DNA of 64,000 nucleotides from Occultella kanbiaonis (GTDB lineage Bacteria; Actinomycetota; Actinomycetes; Actinomycetales; Beutenbergiaceae), in NCBI RefSeq assembly GCF_009708215.1, contig NZ_CP046175.1, forward strand, positions 1,364,001 to 1,428,000, read 5' to 3'. Each line of letters opens with the position of its first letter. Position 1 is the first letter of the stretch. Both the position numbers and the translations under genes were made by a program. The notes beneath the pieces were generated by a model. It was not told the DNA's origin. It did no database searches and saw only the letters and a list, made by a program, of their open reading frames with translations. Shown here one piece after another: positions 33,206-44,605 of this stretch.

Positions 33206-34795
33206 GTGAAGCTCGAGCTCCGCGGCATCACGAAGCGATTCGGGACCCTGGTGGCCAATGACCAGATCGACCTGGTGTTCGAGCCCGGGCGGATCCACGC
33301 GCTCCTGGGCGAGAACGGGGCCGGGAAGTCCACCCTGATGAATGTCCTCTACGGGCTCTACACGCCCGACGAGGGGCAGATCGTCATCGACGAGCAGCCC
33401 ATGGAGTTCGCCGGGCCGGGGCAGGCCATGGCGGCCGGGATCGGGATGGTCCACCAGCACTTCATGCTGGTGCCGGTGTTCACCGTGGCGGAGAACGTGG
33501 TGCTCGGGCACGAGCCCACCGGTCCCCTCGGCATCATCGGACTCGACCGGGCGCGGGCACTGGTGCGGGACATCTCGGCGAGGTTCGGGTTCGACGTGGA
33601 CCCCGACGCCCTGATCGAGGACCTGCCGGTCGGCGTGCAGCAGCGCGTCGAGATCATCAAGGCGCTGTCCCGGGACGCCGAGGTACTCATCCTCGACGAA
33701 CCGACCGCCGTGCTCACGCCCCAGGAGACCGACGAACTCATCGAGATCATGCGCCAGCTGCGCGATGCCGGAACCTCGATCGTGTTCATCACGCACAAGC
33801 TGCGCGAGGTCCGCGCGATCGCCGACGAGATCACCGTGATCCGGCGCGGCAAGGTGGTCGGCACGGCGACGGCGGAGGACACCGAGGCGGAACTGGCCTC
33901 CCTGATGGTCGGGCGCGCGGTGAGCCTCGGCGTCGAGAAGGAGCCGCCGCGGCTGGGCGAGGCGGTGTTTGCCGTCACCGACCTCCTGGTCGCCGACGTG
34001 GTCGGGCGCCCGGTGGTGAACGGGGTGAGTTTCGAGGTGCGCGGCGGGGAGGTCCTCGCCATCGCCGGGGTGCAGGGGAACGGGCAGTCCGAGCTCACCG
34101 AGGCGATCCTCGGCCTGCGGGCCCCGCTGGCCGGGTCGATCGACCTGGACGGCAAGGAACTGATCGGGCTGTCCGTGAACGACGTGCTCGACTCCGGCGT
34201 GGGATTCGTGCCCGAGGACCGCAGCACGGACGGGCTGATCGGCTCGTTCAGCGTGGCCGAGAACATGATCCTGGACCAGCACGACCGCCCTCCGTACGCG
34301 CGCGGCATCGCGATGGACCTCCGCGTGGTTCGGGAGCGGTCGGAGGCGTTCGTCGAGGAGTTCGACGTGCGAACCACGTCGGTCGAGGCGCCGATCTCCA
34401 CCCTCTCCGGCGGGAACCAGCAGAAGGTGGTGCTGGCCCGCGAGATGTCCCGCCCGCTGAAGCTGTTCATCGCGTCCCAGCCCACCAGGGGCCTGGACGT
34501 CGGGTCCATCGAGTTCGTGCACAAGCGGATCATCGCCGAGCGGGACCACGGCACGCCGGTCATCATCGTCTCCACCGAGCTCGACGAGGTGATGGCGCTC
34601 GCGGACCGGATCGCCGTGATGTATCGCGGCTCGATCATCGGGGTCGTGGACGGTGACGTGGACCGTGACGTGCTCGGGTTGATGATGGCCGGCGTCGCCC
34701 CTGAGGCAGCGCAGGAGGAGGCGGCCGAGCATCCGACCCTCCTGCGCGAGGCGGACGTCATCGCCGACGACGAGCAGAGCGAGGAGCCCTCGTGA
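33206..34795 (+). CDS. Nucleoside ABC importer ATPase (double ABC domain)
   Basis: A 529-residue protein of two fused ATP-binding domains, as in NupO/YufO and RbsA-like importers. The N-terminal domain has Walker [19 protein letters not shown], signature [14 protein letters not shown] and Walker [12 protein letters not shown]. The C-terminal domain has the degenerate Walker [15 protein letters not shown], signature [15 protein letters not shown] and [14 protein letters not shown], the usual asymmetric pattern of this family. Ribosome binding site GGAGGCAGG precedes GTG/GTGAAG at 33206. It overlaps the first permease by 4 nt. Powers nucleoside import with the adjacent subunits. Confidence 0.95.
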   Translation: MKLELRGITKRFGTLVANDQIDLVFEPGRIHALLGENGAGKSTLMNVLYGLYTPDEGQIVIDEQPMEFAGPGQAMAAGIGMVHQHFMLVPVFTVAENVVLGHEPTGPLGIIGLDRARALVRDISARFGFDVDPDALIEDLPVGVQQRVEIIKALSRDAEVLILDEPTAVLTPQETDELIEIMRQLRDAGTSIVFITHKLREVRAIADEITVIRRGKVVGTATAEDTEAELASLMVGRAVSLGVEKEPPRLGEAVFAVTDLLVADVVGRPVVNGVSFEVRGGEVLAIAGVQGNGQSELTEAILGLRAPLAGSIDLDGKELIGLSVNDVLDSGVGFVPEDRSTDGLIGSFSVAENMILDQHDRPPYARGIAMDLRVVRERSEAFVEEFDVRTTSVEAPISTLSGGNQQKVVLAREMSRPLKLFIASQPTRGLDVGSIEFVHKRIIAERDHGTPVIIVSTELDEVMALADRIAVMYRGSIIGVVDGDVDRDVLGLMMAGVAPEAAQEEAAEHPTLLREADVIADDEQSEEPS

Positions 34796-36066
34796 GTCAC
34801 GAACCGGAAAGCCCCCGGACCCCGGAGGTCCCGGAGCCCGGAGCCGAGGCGGGCACCCGCGCGCAGCCGGACTCGATGCGGCCCGACGAGCGGTGGCTGC
34901 GGGAGACGATGCGCGGCGTCCTGACCTCCAACTGGCTGGTCACGCTGCTCGCCATCGTGGCCGCCCTGGTGCTCAGCGGCCTTCTGATCGCCATCGCGGA
35001 CGAGGATGTCCGGGACGCGTCGACGTACTTCTTCGCACGTCCCCTCGACACGCTCGCGGCCGCCTGGGACAGCGTCGCCGCGGCCTACACGTCACTGTTC
35101 CGCGGCGCCGTGTTCGACTTCCAGGCGCCGACCCTGGCCCGCGCGATCCGGCCGATCACCGAGACCATGGTGGCGGCCACCCCCCTGATCTTCGCCGCAC
35201 TCGGGCTCGGGATGGGGTTCCGGTCCGGCCTGTTCAACATCGGCGCCCAGGGCCAGGTGCTGATGGGCGCCGCGGCCGCGACCTACGTCGGGATCACCTG
35301 GTCGCTGCCCGTGGTCGTGCACGTGGTCCTCGCCGTGATCGCCGCCATGGTCGTCGGCGGGCTGTGGGCCGGGATCGCCGGATTCCTGAAGGCCCGCACC
35401 GGTGCCAGCGAGGTGATCGTCACGATCATGCTGAACTGGATCGCGATCTGGCTGGTCACCTATCTGCTCACCACGACGATCCTTCGACAGGGTGGGTCCC
35501 GGCCGATCTCACCCGCGGTCGGAGAGAACGCCCGCCTGCCGCTGCTGCTCGGAGACTCCTTCCGGCTGCATTGGGGCTTCCTGCTCGCCCTCGCCGCCGC
35601 CGCGCTGGTCTGGTGGCTGATGGAACGGTCCACGATCGGCTTCAAGTTCCGCGCCGTCGGCGCGAACCTGGACGCCGCGCGCACGGCCGGGATCAACGTG
35701 AACCTGATCTTCGTGTTCGTCATGGTCTCGGCGGGCATCCTCGCCGGACTCGGTGGCGCGTCCCAGATCCTCGGCACCGACAAGACCCTGCAGGCCGGCA
35801 GCGCGGGCTCGATCGGCTTCGATGCGATCACGGTTGCCCTGCTCGGCCGGTCCAGACCCCTTGGCACGGTGCTGGCCGCGCTCCTGTTCGGCGCCCTGCG
35901 GGCCGGCTCGCCACTGATGCAGACCGTCTCGAACACACCGATCGACATCGTGCTCGTGATCCAGGCGGTGATCGTCCTGTTCATCGCCGCCCCGCCCCTG
36001 GTGCGGTCGATCTTCTTCCTGCCGTCGCCGGACGGAAGCCGTCGAGTCAAGGAGGTGGCCGCGTGA
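34792..36066 (+). CDS. Nucleoside ABC importer permease 1 (NupP-like)
   Basis: A 424-residue permease of the BPD_transp_2 family. A hydrophilic N-terminus of about 45 residues precedes the first membrane segment ([20 protein letters not shown]); the conserved core is [26 protein letters not shown] and the [20 protein letters not shown] loop, both typical of BmpA-linked permeases. GTG start overlaps the ATPase stop (GTGA), and its own stop overlaps the next permease's GTG. Forms a heterodimeric membrane channel with permease 2. Confidence 0.94.
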   Translation: MSHEPESPRTPEVPEPGAEAGTRAQPDSMRPDERWLRETMRGVLTSNWLVTLLAIVAALVLSGLLIAIADEDVRDASTYFFARPLDTLAAAWDSVAAAYTSLFRGAVFDFQAPTLARAIRPITETMVAATPLIFAALGLGMGFRSGLFNIGAQGQVLMGAAAATYVGITWSLPVVVHVVLAVIAAMVVGGLWAGIAGFLKARTGASEVIVTIMLNWIAIWLVTYLLTTTILRQGGSRPISPAVGENARLPLLLGDSFRLHWGFLLALAAAALVWWLMERSTIGFKFRAVGANLDAARTAGINVNLIFVFVMVSAGILAGLGGASQILGTDKTLQAGSAGSIGFDAITVALLGRSRPLGTVLAALLFGALRAGSPLMQTVSNTPIDIVLVIQAVIVLFIAAPPLVRSIFFLPSPDGSRRVKEVAA

Positions 36067-37352
36067 GCAGCCAGCTGGCCACCCCCCGCCTGAACCCCGA
36101 GGGCCTGCTCGACGAACGAGCCATGGCACCGATCTCGTGGCGAACCCCGATCATCCTCGGCGTCGTCAGCATCATCGGGCTGCTCGCCTTCGTGATCTTC
36201 ACGCCGCCGGGGTCGATCTCGCGGATCGTGGTCTCCAACTCGGCGACCGCGATCCAGATCGACCCCCTGCACCTGCCGTCCCAGGGTTCGGCACTGTTCC
36301 TCGTGGTGGTGGCGTTCGGCCTCACCGGACTGGCGTTCTGGGCCACGCTGAACCGGCGCAAGCTCGGCGCGATCCCGATCGTGTTCGGGATCGTGATGCT
36401 GTTCGCGTTCCTGATCTGGGCCGTCGCCGGGAACACGGGCGGGCTGCCCCTGCCGCTGCTGCTGTCCACCACGATCACCGCCGCCGTGCCGCTGGTGTTC
36501 GGGGCCCTCGCCGGTGTGCTGTGCGAGCGCTCGGGCATCATCAACATCGCGATCGAGGGCCAACTCCTGGCGGGTGCGTTCCTGGCCGTCGTGGTCTCCT
36601 CCGCGACCCGGAACCCCTACATCGGGCTGATCGCCGCTCCGATCGCGGGCGCCCTGGTCGGGCTGCTCCTGGCGGTGTTCTCGATCAAGTACCGGGTGGA
36701 CCAGATCATCGTCGGCGTCGTGCTGAACGTGCTGGTGCTGGGGCTGACGAACTACCTGTTCTCCACCGTGCTCACACAGAACCCGCAGGGTCTGAACAAC
36801 CCGCCGCGGATGCCCGCCTTCGCGATACCCGGCCTGTCCGAGATTCCGGTGATCGGCCCCGCGCTGTTCAACCAGACGGTCATCGTCTACGTCATGTACG
36901 TGGTGGTCGCGGTGCTGCAGATCATGCTCTTCCGCAGCAGGTGGGGGCTGCGGGTGCGCGCCGTCGGTGAGCACCCCAAGGCCGCGGACACGGTCGGCAT
37001 CAAGGTGAACCGGACCCGGTACCGCAACGTGGTGCTCGGTTCGGCGATCGCAGGCTTCGGTGGGGCGGCGTTCGTCAGTGCCGCCCTGCCGTTCACCAAG
37101 GAGGTCTCCGCGGGGCGCGGCTACATCGCCCTGGCCGCGATGATCCTGGGTCGGTGGAGCCCGACCGGTGCGCTGGCCGCGGCCCTGCTGTTCGGGTTCG
37201 CCGACTCGCTGAACCGGGTGCTCGGCAACATCGGCTCCCCGGTGCCGTACGAACTGCTCGCGATGCTGCCCTACCTCGCGACGATCTTCGCCGTGGCCGG
37301 TCTCGTCGGGCGGATCCGTCCGCCGGCCGCCGAGGGCAAGCCGTATCCGTGA
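36063..37352 (+). CDS. Nucleoside ABC importer permease 2 (NupQ-like)
   Basis: A 429-residue permease of the same family. After a 30-residue cytoplasmic start, there are about ten membrane segments; SGIINIAIEGQLLAGAF and GLRVRAVGEHPKAADTVGIKV are the conserved segments of this subunit type. The open frame runs far upstream in the permease 1 region, but the GTG at 36063 overlapping the upstream stop (GTGA) is the natural start. The following cytidine deaminase gene begins within or just after its stop, linking import to deamination in one transcript. Confidence 0.94.
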   Translation: MSSQLATPRLNPEGLLDERAMAPISWRTPIILGVVSIIGLLAFVIFTPPGSISRIVVSNSATAIQIDPLHLPSQGSALFLVVVAFGLTGLAFWATLNRRKLGAIPIVFGIVMLFAFLIWAVAGNTGGLPLPLLLSTTITAAVPLVFGALAGVLCERSGIINIAIEGQLLAGAFLAVVVSSATRNPYIGLIAAPIAGALVGLLLAVFSIKYRVDQIIVGVVLNVLVLGLTNYLFSTVLTQNPQGLNNPPRMPAFAIPGLSEIPVIGPALFNQTVIVYVMYVVVAVLQIMLFRSRWGLRVRAVGEHPKAADTVGIKVNRTRYRNVVLGSAIAGFGGAAFVSAALPFTKEVSAGRGYIALAAMILGRWSPTGALAAALLFGFADSLNRVLGNIGSPVPYELLAMLPYLATIFAVAGLVGRIRPPAAEGKPYP

Positions 37353-37372
37353 GCCGCACGCAGGAGGCCGCC

Positions 37373-37765
37373 GTGACCGATATCGACTGGGACGCCCTGC
37401 GGGTCGCCGCGCGTGAGGTGATGACCCGGGCGTACGCCCCGTACTCCGGGTACCCCGTCGGTGCGGCCGCGTTCACCACCGAAGGGGACCTGATCGTCGG
37501 GGCGAACGTCGAGAACGCCGCCTACGGCGTCACCCTGTGCGCGGAATGCTCGCTGGTGTCGGCGCTGATCACCGGCGGCGGGGGCCGGCTGGCCGCGTTC
37601 ACCTGCGTGAACCGCAACGGGGACACGATCATGCCGTGTGGCCGGTGCAGGCAGCTCCTCTGGGAGCACGGCGGCCCGGACCTGCTCGTGGAGACCGTCT
37701 CCGGCATCCGGCCGATGACCGAGGTCCTCCCGGACGCATTCGGGCCCGGCGACCTGGAGGCCTGA
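37373..37765 (+). CDS. cdd: Cytidine deaminase
   Basis: Deaminates cytidine and deoxycytidine to uridine and deoxyuridine. The 130-residue tetrameric-type enzyme shows YAPYSGYPVGAA, NVENAAYGVTLCAECSL with the zinc Cys and catalytic Glu (CAE), and PCGRCRQLL with the other two zinc Cys. GTG 37373 has an AGGAGG ribosome binding site six bases upstream. A second in-frame GTG at 37349 overlaps the permease stop and would add eight residues; usual family length (about 130) favours 37373. Last importer-linked gene, so imported cytidine can be processed at once. Confidence 0.95.
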   Translation: MTDIDWDALRVAAREVMTRAYAPYSGYPVGAAAFTTEGDLIVGANVENAAYGVTLCAECSLVSALITGGGGRLAAFTCVNRNGDTIMPCGRCRQLLWEHGGPDLLVETVSGIRPMTEVLPDAFGPGDLEA

Positions 37766-37770
37766 GCCCG

Positions 37771-38319
37771 GTGGGAGGCACGGAGTGGGTCACGGCGGTC
37801 GCCGCGATCGGCGCGCTGGCCGCCGCCATCTGGGCGGGGATCACCGCGCGCGACCTGTACCGGGTGGAGACCGACCGGGACCAGCGCTCCGAGGACGATC
37901 GCCGCCGGGCCCAGGCGACACAGGTCGCCGCGTGGATCGTGATCGAGCTCGAGGCGGATGCGGACACCCCTCGCGGCGTCGGCGTCGTGGTCCACAACTC
38001 GTCCGACTCGGTCATCTACGACGTCGAGATCGAGACGTCGGCGAAGAACGGCCGGACCCCCAAGCCGATCCGGATGGAACTGCTGCCGCCCGGCGACTAC
38101 TACCTGCGCGAGAAACACGCCCACCCCCGGGGCTGGGCCTTCGCCAGGTCCACCGAGGAGGTCCTCGACGCGACCCTGCGGCCGGTGACCACGAGCCGCG
38201 ACCTACGGGTGCAGTCCTTGACCTTCCGGGACTCCGCGGACCTGCGCTGGCGTCGGACCCGCAACGGCGAACTCGTCGGGGTCCGCGACGACGCGGCTCC
38301 GGCGGACCCGGCTCACTAG
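37771..38319 (+). CDS. Single-TM hypothetical protein
   Basis: A 182-residue protein I do not recognise. An N-terminal membrane segment (WVTAVAAIGALAAAIWAGITA, about 6-26) is followed by a charged helix (RDLYRVETDRDQRSEDDRRRAQ) and a soluble beta-rich domain starting at VAAWIVIE. The second part resembles a small beta-sandwich with the segment VVVHNSSDSVIYDVEIETS. This architecture (N-terminal TM, basic-acidic helix, then an R-rich tail) is common in actinobacterial proteins of unknown role. GTG start five bases after cdd; ribosome binding site GGAGG. Its TAG stop is the first half of the deoA -10 box. Confidence 0.6.
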   Translation: MGGTEWVTAVAAIGALAAAIWAGITARDLYRVETDRDQRSEDDRRRAQATQVAAWIVIELEADADTPRGVGVVVHNSSDSVIYDVEIETSAKNGRTPKPIRMELLPPGDYYLREKHAHPRGWAFARSTEEVLDATLRPVTTSRDLRVQSLTFRDSADLRWRRTRNGELVGVRDDAAPADPAH

Positions 38320-38322
38320 GCT
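38317..38322 (+). promoter_or_regulatory. -10 box TAGGCT for deoA, built on the upstream stop codon
   Basis: TAGGCT ends six bases before the deoA ATG (leaderless type). Its first three bases are the TAG stop of the preceding gene. Confidence 0.62.
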
Positions 38323-38328
38323 GAGGCC

Positions 38329-39620
<1,292 letters not shown>

Positions 39621-39624
<4 letters not shown>

Positions 39625-40022
39625 GCGACATCAGCCCGGACCCCGCCACCGGACCCGAGCGTCGGCCCGCGTCGGTGTACGGCGTCGGCACGGAACCGGA
39701 CGCCCGGTTCTCCCTCGCGAACGAGCGCACCGCGCTCGCGTGGCTGCGCACGGGCCTGGCCCTCGTGGCCGGTGGGGTGGCCCTGACCACGTTGGCGACG
39801 TTCGCCGTCGCCGGCCCGCTGCTGGATCTCGTGGCCGCGCTGGCCTGCCTGGCCGGTGGCACCCTCGCCGTCGGGGCACTGGTGGGCTGGCGGCGCACCG
39901 AGCGTGCGCTGCGTCTGGGCCGGCCGCTGCCGGCGCCGAGTGCACTGCCGATCCTGGTGATCGGCGTCGCGGCGATCGCCGCGGTGCTGGCCGGCTACGC
40001 CGTGGTCCAGGCGTTCGGATGA
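39621..40022 (+). CDS. DUF202 (YidH-type) membrane protein
   Basis: A 133-residue protein with the DUF202 pattern: DARFSLANERTALAWLRTGLALVAGGVAL, then three membrane segments (about 40-60, 68-90 and 108-130). Function of the family is unknown. GTG start overlaps the deoA stop by 4 nt. Paired with the next DUF202 gene, as in many bacteria. Confidence 0.85.
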
Positions 40023-40035
40023 CTCGGCGCAGCCG

Positions 40036-40353
40036 GTGAGAGCCGTCGAAGGGCTCGCGGGCGACCCCGGGGCCCAGCCCCAGCGGACGATGCTGGCGTG
40101 GAACCGCACCATGCTCGCGGCGGTGCTCGGCGCGATGCTCGTCGCGCTCACGGCCGAGCGACAACAGCGCCCGGTGATCGCCGCGGTCGCCGGCCTCGCC
40201 GCGCTGGCGCTACTCGTCCTCGTGTTGCGCGACCTGCGCCGCTGGCGCCACGACGGCAGCGGCCCGTGGACCTCACTGCTGCACGTCGGCATCGCCGTGA
40301 TGGTGCTCGCCGCGCTGGGTGGCGCTCTCGCGATCGTCGGGCTCGTGCCCTGA
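40036..40353 (+). CDS. DUF202 membrane protein, second copy
   Basis: A 105-residue paralogue-like protein with the same N-terminal block in short form ([26 protein letters not shown]) and two further membrane segments. GTG start 13 bases after the first DUF202 gene. The two probably form one membrane complex; role unknown. Confidence 0.83.
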   Translation: MRAVEGLAGDPGAQPQRTMLAWNRTMLAAVLGAMLVALTAERQQRPVIAAVAGLAALALLVLVLRDLRRWRHDGSGPWTSLLHVGIAVMVLAALGGALAIVGLVP

Positions 40354-40387
40354 GCTCGGGCGCGCGCGCCGTTCGGGGACGGACCAT

Positions 40388-40393
40388 TACGCT
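40388..40393 (+). promoter_or_regulatory. -10 box TACGCT for add, leaderless-type
   Basis: TACGCT ends six bases before the ATG at 40400; no ribosome binding site. Confidence 0.5.
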
Positions 40394-40399
40394 CGGTCC

Positions 40400-41530
40400 A
40401 TGACGCTCACCCACGAGGACATCGTCGCGCTGCCGAAGGTGGTGCTCCACGATCACCTCGACGGTGGCCTGCGCCCCGCGACCATCATCGAACTGGCCGC
40501 AGATGCCGGACACGACCTGCCGAGCACGGACCCCGACGAGCTCGCGGCGTGGTTCGTGCAGGCCGCCAGTGCCGGAGACCTGACCCGCTACCTCGAGACG
40601 TTCGCCCACACGCTCGCCGTCACCCAGACCGAGCCAAGCCTGCGCAGGGTGGCCCGGGAGGCCGTGGTGGACCTCGCCGCCGACGGTGTCGTGTACGCCG
40701 AGCTTCGGTACGCCCCCGAGCAGCACCTCGGCGGCGGGCTGAAGCTCCAGGAGGTCCTCGACGCCGTGCACGCGGGCCTCGCCGAGGGTGTGGCCGAGGC
40801 AGCCGCGGCCGGCCGGCGGATCCGGGTCGGCACCCTGCCGTCCGCGATGCGGCAGTTCGACCGGGGCGCCGAGATCGCCGAGGTGACCCTCGCGAACCGG
40901 GATCGCGGCTCCGTCGGCTTCGACATCGCCGGCCCGGAGGACGGCTTCCCGCCGTCGCGCCACCTCACCGCGCTGCGCACCCTGCGGGAGGCGAACTTCC
41001 CGTACACGGTGCACGCCGGCGAGGCCGCCGGCCTCGAGAGCATCTGGGAGGCCGTCCAACTGTGCGGCGCGCTCCGGCTCGGCCACGGCGTGCGCATCAT
41101 GGACGACATCGAGCTCGGCACCGACCCGGACGGCGAGCTGTTCGCGGCGCTCGGCGACCTGGCCCAGTGGGTGCTCGACCGGCAGATCCCGCTCGAGATC
41201 TGCCCGCAGTCGAACCTGCAGACGGGCATCGCCGCAACGGTGGCCGAACACCCGATCACCGTGCTCCGGGACATGGGCTTCGCCGTCACCCTCAACACCG
41301 ACAACCGGCTGATGTCCGGCACGTCGATGAGCCAGGAGATGTGGGCCCTGGTGGACGAGGCCGGCTGGACCCTCGAGGACTTCGAGCAGGTGACCCTGAC
41401 CGCGGCCTGGAACGCGTTCGCGCCGAACCAGGAGATGCGGGTCATCATCGCCGAGCAGATCGAACCCGGCTACGCCGCAGCGCAGTCCGGTGACCACAGC
41501 GACGACGGACGTCGGACAGGAGAGTCCTGA
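40400..41530 (+). CDS. add: Adenosine deaminase
   Basis: Zn-dependent deamination of adenosine/deoxyadenosine to inosine/deoxyinosine. The 376-residue TIM-barrel protein has the zinc motif [10 protein letters not shown] (His17, His19), [23 protein letters not shown] with the catalytic His-Ala-Gly-Glu, LGHGVRI, and [13 protein letters not shown] with the Asp pair region near residue 300. The open frame reaches further upstream, but ATG 40400 starts the domain and has TACGCT six bases ahead. Its product inosine is the substrate of the purine nucleoside phosphorylase at 54.4 kb. Overlaps the TerC gene by one base. Confidence 0.95.
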   Translation: MTLTHEDIVALPKVVLHDHLDGGLRPATIIELAADAGHDLPSTDPDELAAWFVQAASAGDLTRYLETFAHTLAVTQTEPSLRRVAREAVVDLAADGVVYAELRYAPEQHLGGGLKLQEVLDAVHAGLAEGVAEAAAAGRRIRVGTLPSAMRQFDRGAEIAEVTLANRDRGSVGFDIAGPEDGFPPSRHLTALRTLREANFPYTVHAGEAAGLESIWEAVQLCGALRLGHGVRIMDDIELGTDPDGELFAALGDLAQWVLDRQIPLEICPQSNLQTGIAATVAEHPITVLRDMGFAVTLNTDNRLMSGTSMSQEMWALVDEAGWTLEDFEQVTLTAAWNAFAPNQEMRVIIAEQIEPGYAAAQSGDHSDDGRRTGES

Positions 41531-42717
41531 TGGAGGTGGCCGGCTGGATCTGGGCCGTCACGGTCGCAGGGATCGTGGGGCTGCTGTTCTTCGACTTCTG
41601 GTTCCACGTGCGCAAGGCCCACATCCCCACCCTTCCCGAGGCCGCCAGGTGGTCCGCGATCTACGTCGGCATCGCGCTGCTGTTCGGGGTGGGCGTGCTC
41701 GTCCTCGGCGGCACCGACATGGGCACCGAGTACTTCGCCGGGTACATCACCGAGAAGGCACTCTCGGTGGACAACCTGTTCGTGTTCCTCATCATCATGA
41801 CGAGCTTCAAGGTGCCCCGGGCGGACCAGCAGAAGGTCCTGCTGTTCGGCATCGTGTTCTCGCTGATCGCCCGTACCGGGTTCATCTTCCTCGGCGCCGC
41901 CCTGATCAACAGCTTCGCCTGGGTCTTCTACTTCTTCGGGCTGATCCTGCTGATCACGGCGGGCAACATGCTCAAGCCGGGTCATGACGACGACGGCGAG
42001 AACGTGGTGGTCCGGCTCGCCCGCCGGTTCCTGCACACTTCCGAGCACTACGACGGCGACAAGCTCTTCACCATCGTGGACGGGCGGCGCGCGCTGACCC
42101 CGATGCTGCTCGTGATGGTGGCGATCGGCGGCACCGACGTGCTGTTCGCGCTCGACTCGATCCCGGCGATCTTCGGGCTGACCACGAACGTGTACATCGT
42201 GTTCACGGCCACCACGTTCTCCCTGCTCGGGCTGCGCCAGCTCTACTTCCTGCTCGACGGACTGCTGGACCGGCTGATCTACCTCTCCTACGGACTGGCC
42301 GCCATCCTCGCGTTCATCGGCGTCAAGCTCATCCTGCATGCGCTGCACGAGAACAACGTCCCCTTCATCAACGGCGGCGAGCATGTGGACGTCGTCGAGA
42401 TCTCCACGGCGCTGTCCCTGTCGGTGATCATCGGGGTACTCGTGGTCACGATCGTCGCCTCGCTGGTCAGTCCGAAGGGCCGGGCACAGAACGCCATCAA
42501 GGGCGCCGAGAGGCACGCGAAGTCCTACCTCGAGGTCGAGGACGAGGACCCGAAGGTGCAGGAGGAGGTGTACGCCGACCTGCTCGCCGAGGAGGCGGTG
42601 CTGAAGGCCCTCCCGGAGAAGTACCGGGCCCGGATCCGGGACGAGGCCAACTTCATGGCGCTGCTCGAGCGGGTCCACCGCGTGCACGACGAACGGGTCA
42701 ACGACCCCCGGCGCTGA
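41530..42717 (+). CDS. TerC-family integral membrane protein
   Basis: A 395-residue membrane protein with about eight or nine membrane segments. Family motifs are TEKALSVDNLFVFLIIMTSF near residue 75 and GGTDVLFALDSIPAIFGLT near 200, each with the conserved Asp proposed to bind a metal. The last 80 residues are a charged cytoplasmic tail ending HDERVNDPRR, longer than in minimal TerC. TerC proteins have been linked to tellurite resistance, manganese export and metal loading of secreted proteins; which applies here is unknown. Its ATG overlaps the add stop by one base and a GGAGAG ribosome binding site lies inside add. Confidence 0.9.
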   Translation: MEVAGWIWAVTVAGIVGLLFFDFWFHVRKAHIPTLPEAARWSAIYVGIALLFGVGVLVLGGTDMGTEYFAGYITEKALSVDNLFVFLIIMTSFKVPRADQQKVLLFGIVFSLIARTGFIFLGAALINSFAWVFYFFGLILLITAGNMLKPGHDDDGENVVVRLARRFLHTSEHYDGDKLFTIVDGRRALTPMLLVMVAIGGTDVLFALDSIPAIFGLTTNVYIVFTATTFSLLGLRQLYFLLDGLLDRLIYLSYGLAAILAFIGVKLILHALHENNVPFINGGEHVDVVEISTALSLSVIIGVLVVTIVASLVSPKGRAQNAIKGAERHAKSYLEVEDEDPKVQEEVYADLLAEEAVLKALPEKYRARIRDEANFMALLERVHRVHDERVNDPRR

Positions 42718-42725
42718 CTGCGCCG

Positions 42726-42796
42726 ACCCCGCCAGCAGTGACGTACGTCTCGGTCTCCGACCGCCGCGGTCCTACGGAGCGGGGTTGTTCTAGAGT
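42726..42796 (+). promoter_or_regulatory. Intergenic region with inverted repeats and -10 box before the amino-acid importer
   Basis: The gap 42718-42864 contains ACCCCGC (42726-42732) complementary to GCGGGGT (42779-42785), the palindrome ACGTACGT (42741-42748), a 5-bp hairpin GACCG/CGGTC (42759-42771) and TAGAGT at 42791-42796 as the likely -10 box. The outer pairing could act as a weak terminator for terC. A GAGAAAGG ribosome binding site precedes the GTG at 42865. Confidence 0.4.
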
Positions 42797-42864
42797 TCAA
42801 GTGTCGCCGGCGGGCATCGCCCGACGGCCGTCGCCACCCCGGATCACCTGAGAAAGGCCCTGTT

Positions 42865-43728
42865 GTGCGCCGTCGTCTTCCTGCCCTGGTCCTGATCGCA
42901 GCCATCGCCGGAGTGGCCGCGTGTTCGTCCGGCGGTTCCGAGGACCCCACCACGGGCACCGGGGCCACCGGTGACCCGGTCGCCGAGTGCGCGCCCGGCG
43001 AGCTGACGACCCTGGCCGACGGCGTCCTGACCGTCGGCACGAGCGTCCCCTACGAGCCCTGGTACGTGGGCGAGGACCCCACCACGGGGGAGGGCTTCGA
43101 GTCGGCCCTCGTCTACGCCGTCGCCGAGCAGCTCGGCTACGCCGAGGACCAGGTGACGTGGGAGACCGTGACCTTCGAGCAGATCATCGCGCCCAGCATC
43201 AAGCCGTTCGACTTCGCCGCGTACCAGACCACGATCACCCCCGAACGGGCCGAGGTGGTCGACTTCTCCAGCCCGTACCTGGACACCCTGCAAGGACTGG
43301 TGGTGCAGGAGGCCGGCCCGTACGGGAGCGCCACCACGCTCGCCGAGCTCGAGGGTGCGCGGGTGGGGGTGACCGCCGGCCAGACCTCGATGCCGATCGC
43401 CGAAGCCGCCTGGGGCGACGCCGTCGAGCTGGTGCCGTTCGACGACGCCGGGCTCGCCATGCAGGCGATGACGAACGACCAGGTCGACGCCGTCGTGATG
43501 GACGTGAACCAGGCCGTGTCCGCCTCCACCGTGTACTTCCCGGACTCCGCGGTGATCGGGACCCTGCCCGAGGTCGGCGAGACCGCCCAGATCGGCTTCG
43601 TCCTCGACATCGACTCGGCGCTGACCGACTGTGTCTCCGCCGCCGTCGACGCGCTGCACGAGGACGGCACCATTGCCGAGCTCAGCACGCAGTGGCTGCG
43701 CACGGACGGCATCCCGGCGCTGAGCTGA
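42865..43728 (+). CDS. Polar amino-acid ABC solute-binding lipoprotein
   Basis: A 287-residue binding protein of SBP family 3. Residues 16-20 read GVAAC, with Cys20 as the lipidated residue. The mature domain has the family's LTVGTSVPYEPWYVGEDPTTGEGFE start, FDFAAYQTTITPERAEVVDFSSPYL, and ALHEDGTIAELSTQWL at the end. Substrate is a polar amino acid (His, Gln, Glu, Arg or cystine types are possible), not readable from sequence. GTG start with ribosome binding site GAGAAAGG. First gene of a three-subunit importer operon. Confidence 0.92.
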   Translation: MRRRLPALVLIAAIAGVAACSSGGSEDPTTGTGATGDPVAECAPGELTTLADGVLTVGTSVPYEPWYVGEDPTTGEGFESALVYAVAEQLGYAEDQVTWETVTFEQIIAPSIKPFDFAAYQTTITPERAEVVDFSSPYLDTLQGLVVQEAGPYGSATTLAELEGARVGVTAGQTSMPIAEAAWGDAVELVPFDDAGLAMQAMTNDQVDAVVMDVNQAVSASTVYFPDSAVIGTLPEVGETAQIGFVLDIDSALTDCVSAAVDALHEDGTIAELSTQWLRTDGIPALS

Positions 43729-43738
43729 CGCCGCCGCC

Positions 43739-44605
43739 GTGAGCGTGCACTGGGCGCCCTCCGAGCGGGCGCTGGCGCGGGTGGCGTACCGGCGCCGGCG
43801 TCGGCGCCGATCCTTCCTGGTCGCGCTCGCGTCCACCGTGGTGGTGGCAGTGCTCGCCGTGGTCGTGCTCGTCGGGTCGCCGGGCTGGGAGCGGGCCCGG
43901 GAGGCGTTCTTCGACCCGGTCGAGTTCGTCGACGTGCTGCCCGCCGTGGCCCAGGGCCTGTGGCTGAACCTGCGGGTCTGGGTGATCGCCGGTGTGATCG
44001 CCGTGGTCGGCGGGCTGCTGCTCGCCATCGCCCGCACCACCACCGCGCCGGCGCTGTTCCCGCTGCGGGCGGTCGTCACGATCTACATCGATGTGTTCCG
44101 CGGGGTGCCGGTGCTGCTGGTGCTGCTCCTGGTGGGCTTCGGCCTGCCCGCCCTGCGGCTGCCCTGGCTGCCGATCACGGCGGTGTTCCTGGGCACGCTG
44201 GCCATCGTGCTGACGTACACGGCCTATCTGGCAGAGATCTTCCGCGCCGGCATCGAGTCGGTGCACCCCTCGCAGGTGGCGGCTGCCCGCGCGCTCGGGC
44301 TCACCCGCGGCCAGACGACCCGCCGGGTGGTGGTCCCGCAGGCGGTGCGGGCGGTCACCCCGGCGCTGCTGAACATGATCGTGGCCCTGCAGAAGGACTC
44401 GGGTCTGATCTCGATCCTCGGCGCCGTTGACGCGATCCGGGCGGCCGAGATCGCCGTCACCGGCAGCTACAACTTCACCGCCTACGTGGCCGCCGGCTTC
44501 CTGTTCCTGCTGATCTCCGTGCCGCTGACCCGGCTCGTGGATGCCTACAACGCCCGCCGCGGTGGGCGCGGCAGCGGCCGCGCAATGGTGGGGGCGATCC
44601 GATGA
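43739..44605 (+). CDS. Polar amino-acid ABC permease
   Basis: A 288-residue HisM/GlnP-type permease. The N-terminus is strongly basic (YRRRRRRRSFLVAL) before the first membrane segment; the EAA-like loop is HPSQVAAARALGLTRGQTTR around residue 178, followed by VVVPQAVRAVTPALLNM and the QKDSGLISILGAVDAIRAA segment, all typical. It ends with an Arg/Gly-rich cytoplasmic tail. GTG start ten bases after the binding protein; overlaps the ATPase gene by 4 nt. Confidence 0.93.
   Translation: MSVHWAPSERALARVAYRRRRRRRSFLVALASTVVVAVLAVVVLVGSPGWERAREAFFDPVEFVDVLPAVAQGLWLNLRVWVIAGVIAVVGGLLLAIARTTTAPALFPLRAVVTIYIDVFRGVPVLLVLLLVGFGLPALRLPWLPITAVFLGTLAIVLTYTAYLAEIFRAGIESVHPSQVAAARALGLTRGQTTRRVVVPQAVRAVTPALLNMIVALQKDSGLISILGAVDAIRAAEIAVTGSYNFTAYVAAGFLFLLISVPLTRLVDAYNARRGGRGSGRAMVGAIR

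Noticed and set aside
34893-37352. Apparent 819-residue permease fusion
   Set aside because: The first 390 codons are the out-of-frame shadow of permease 1; the real gene starts at GTG 36063 with a 4-nt overlap.
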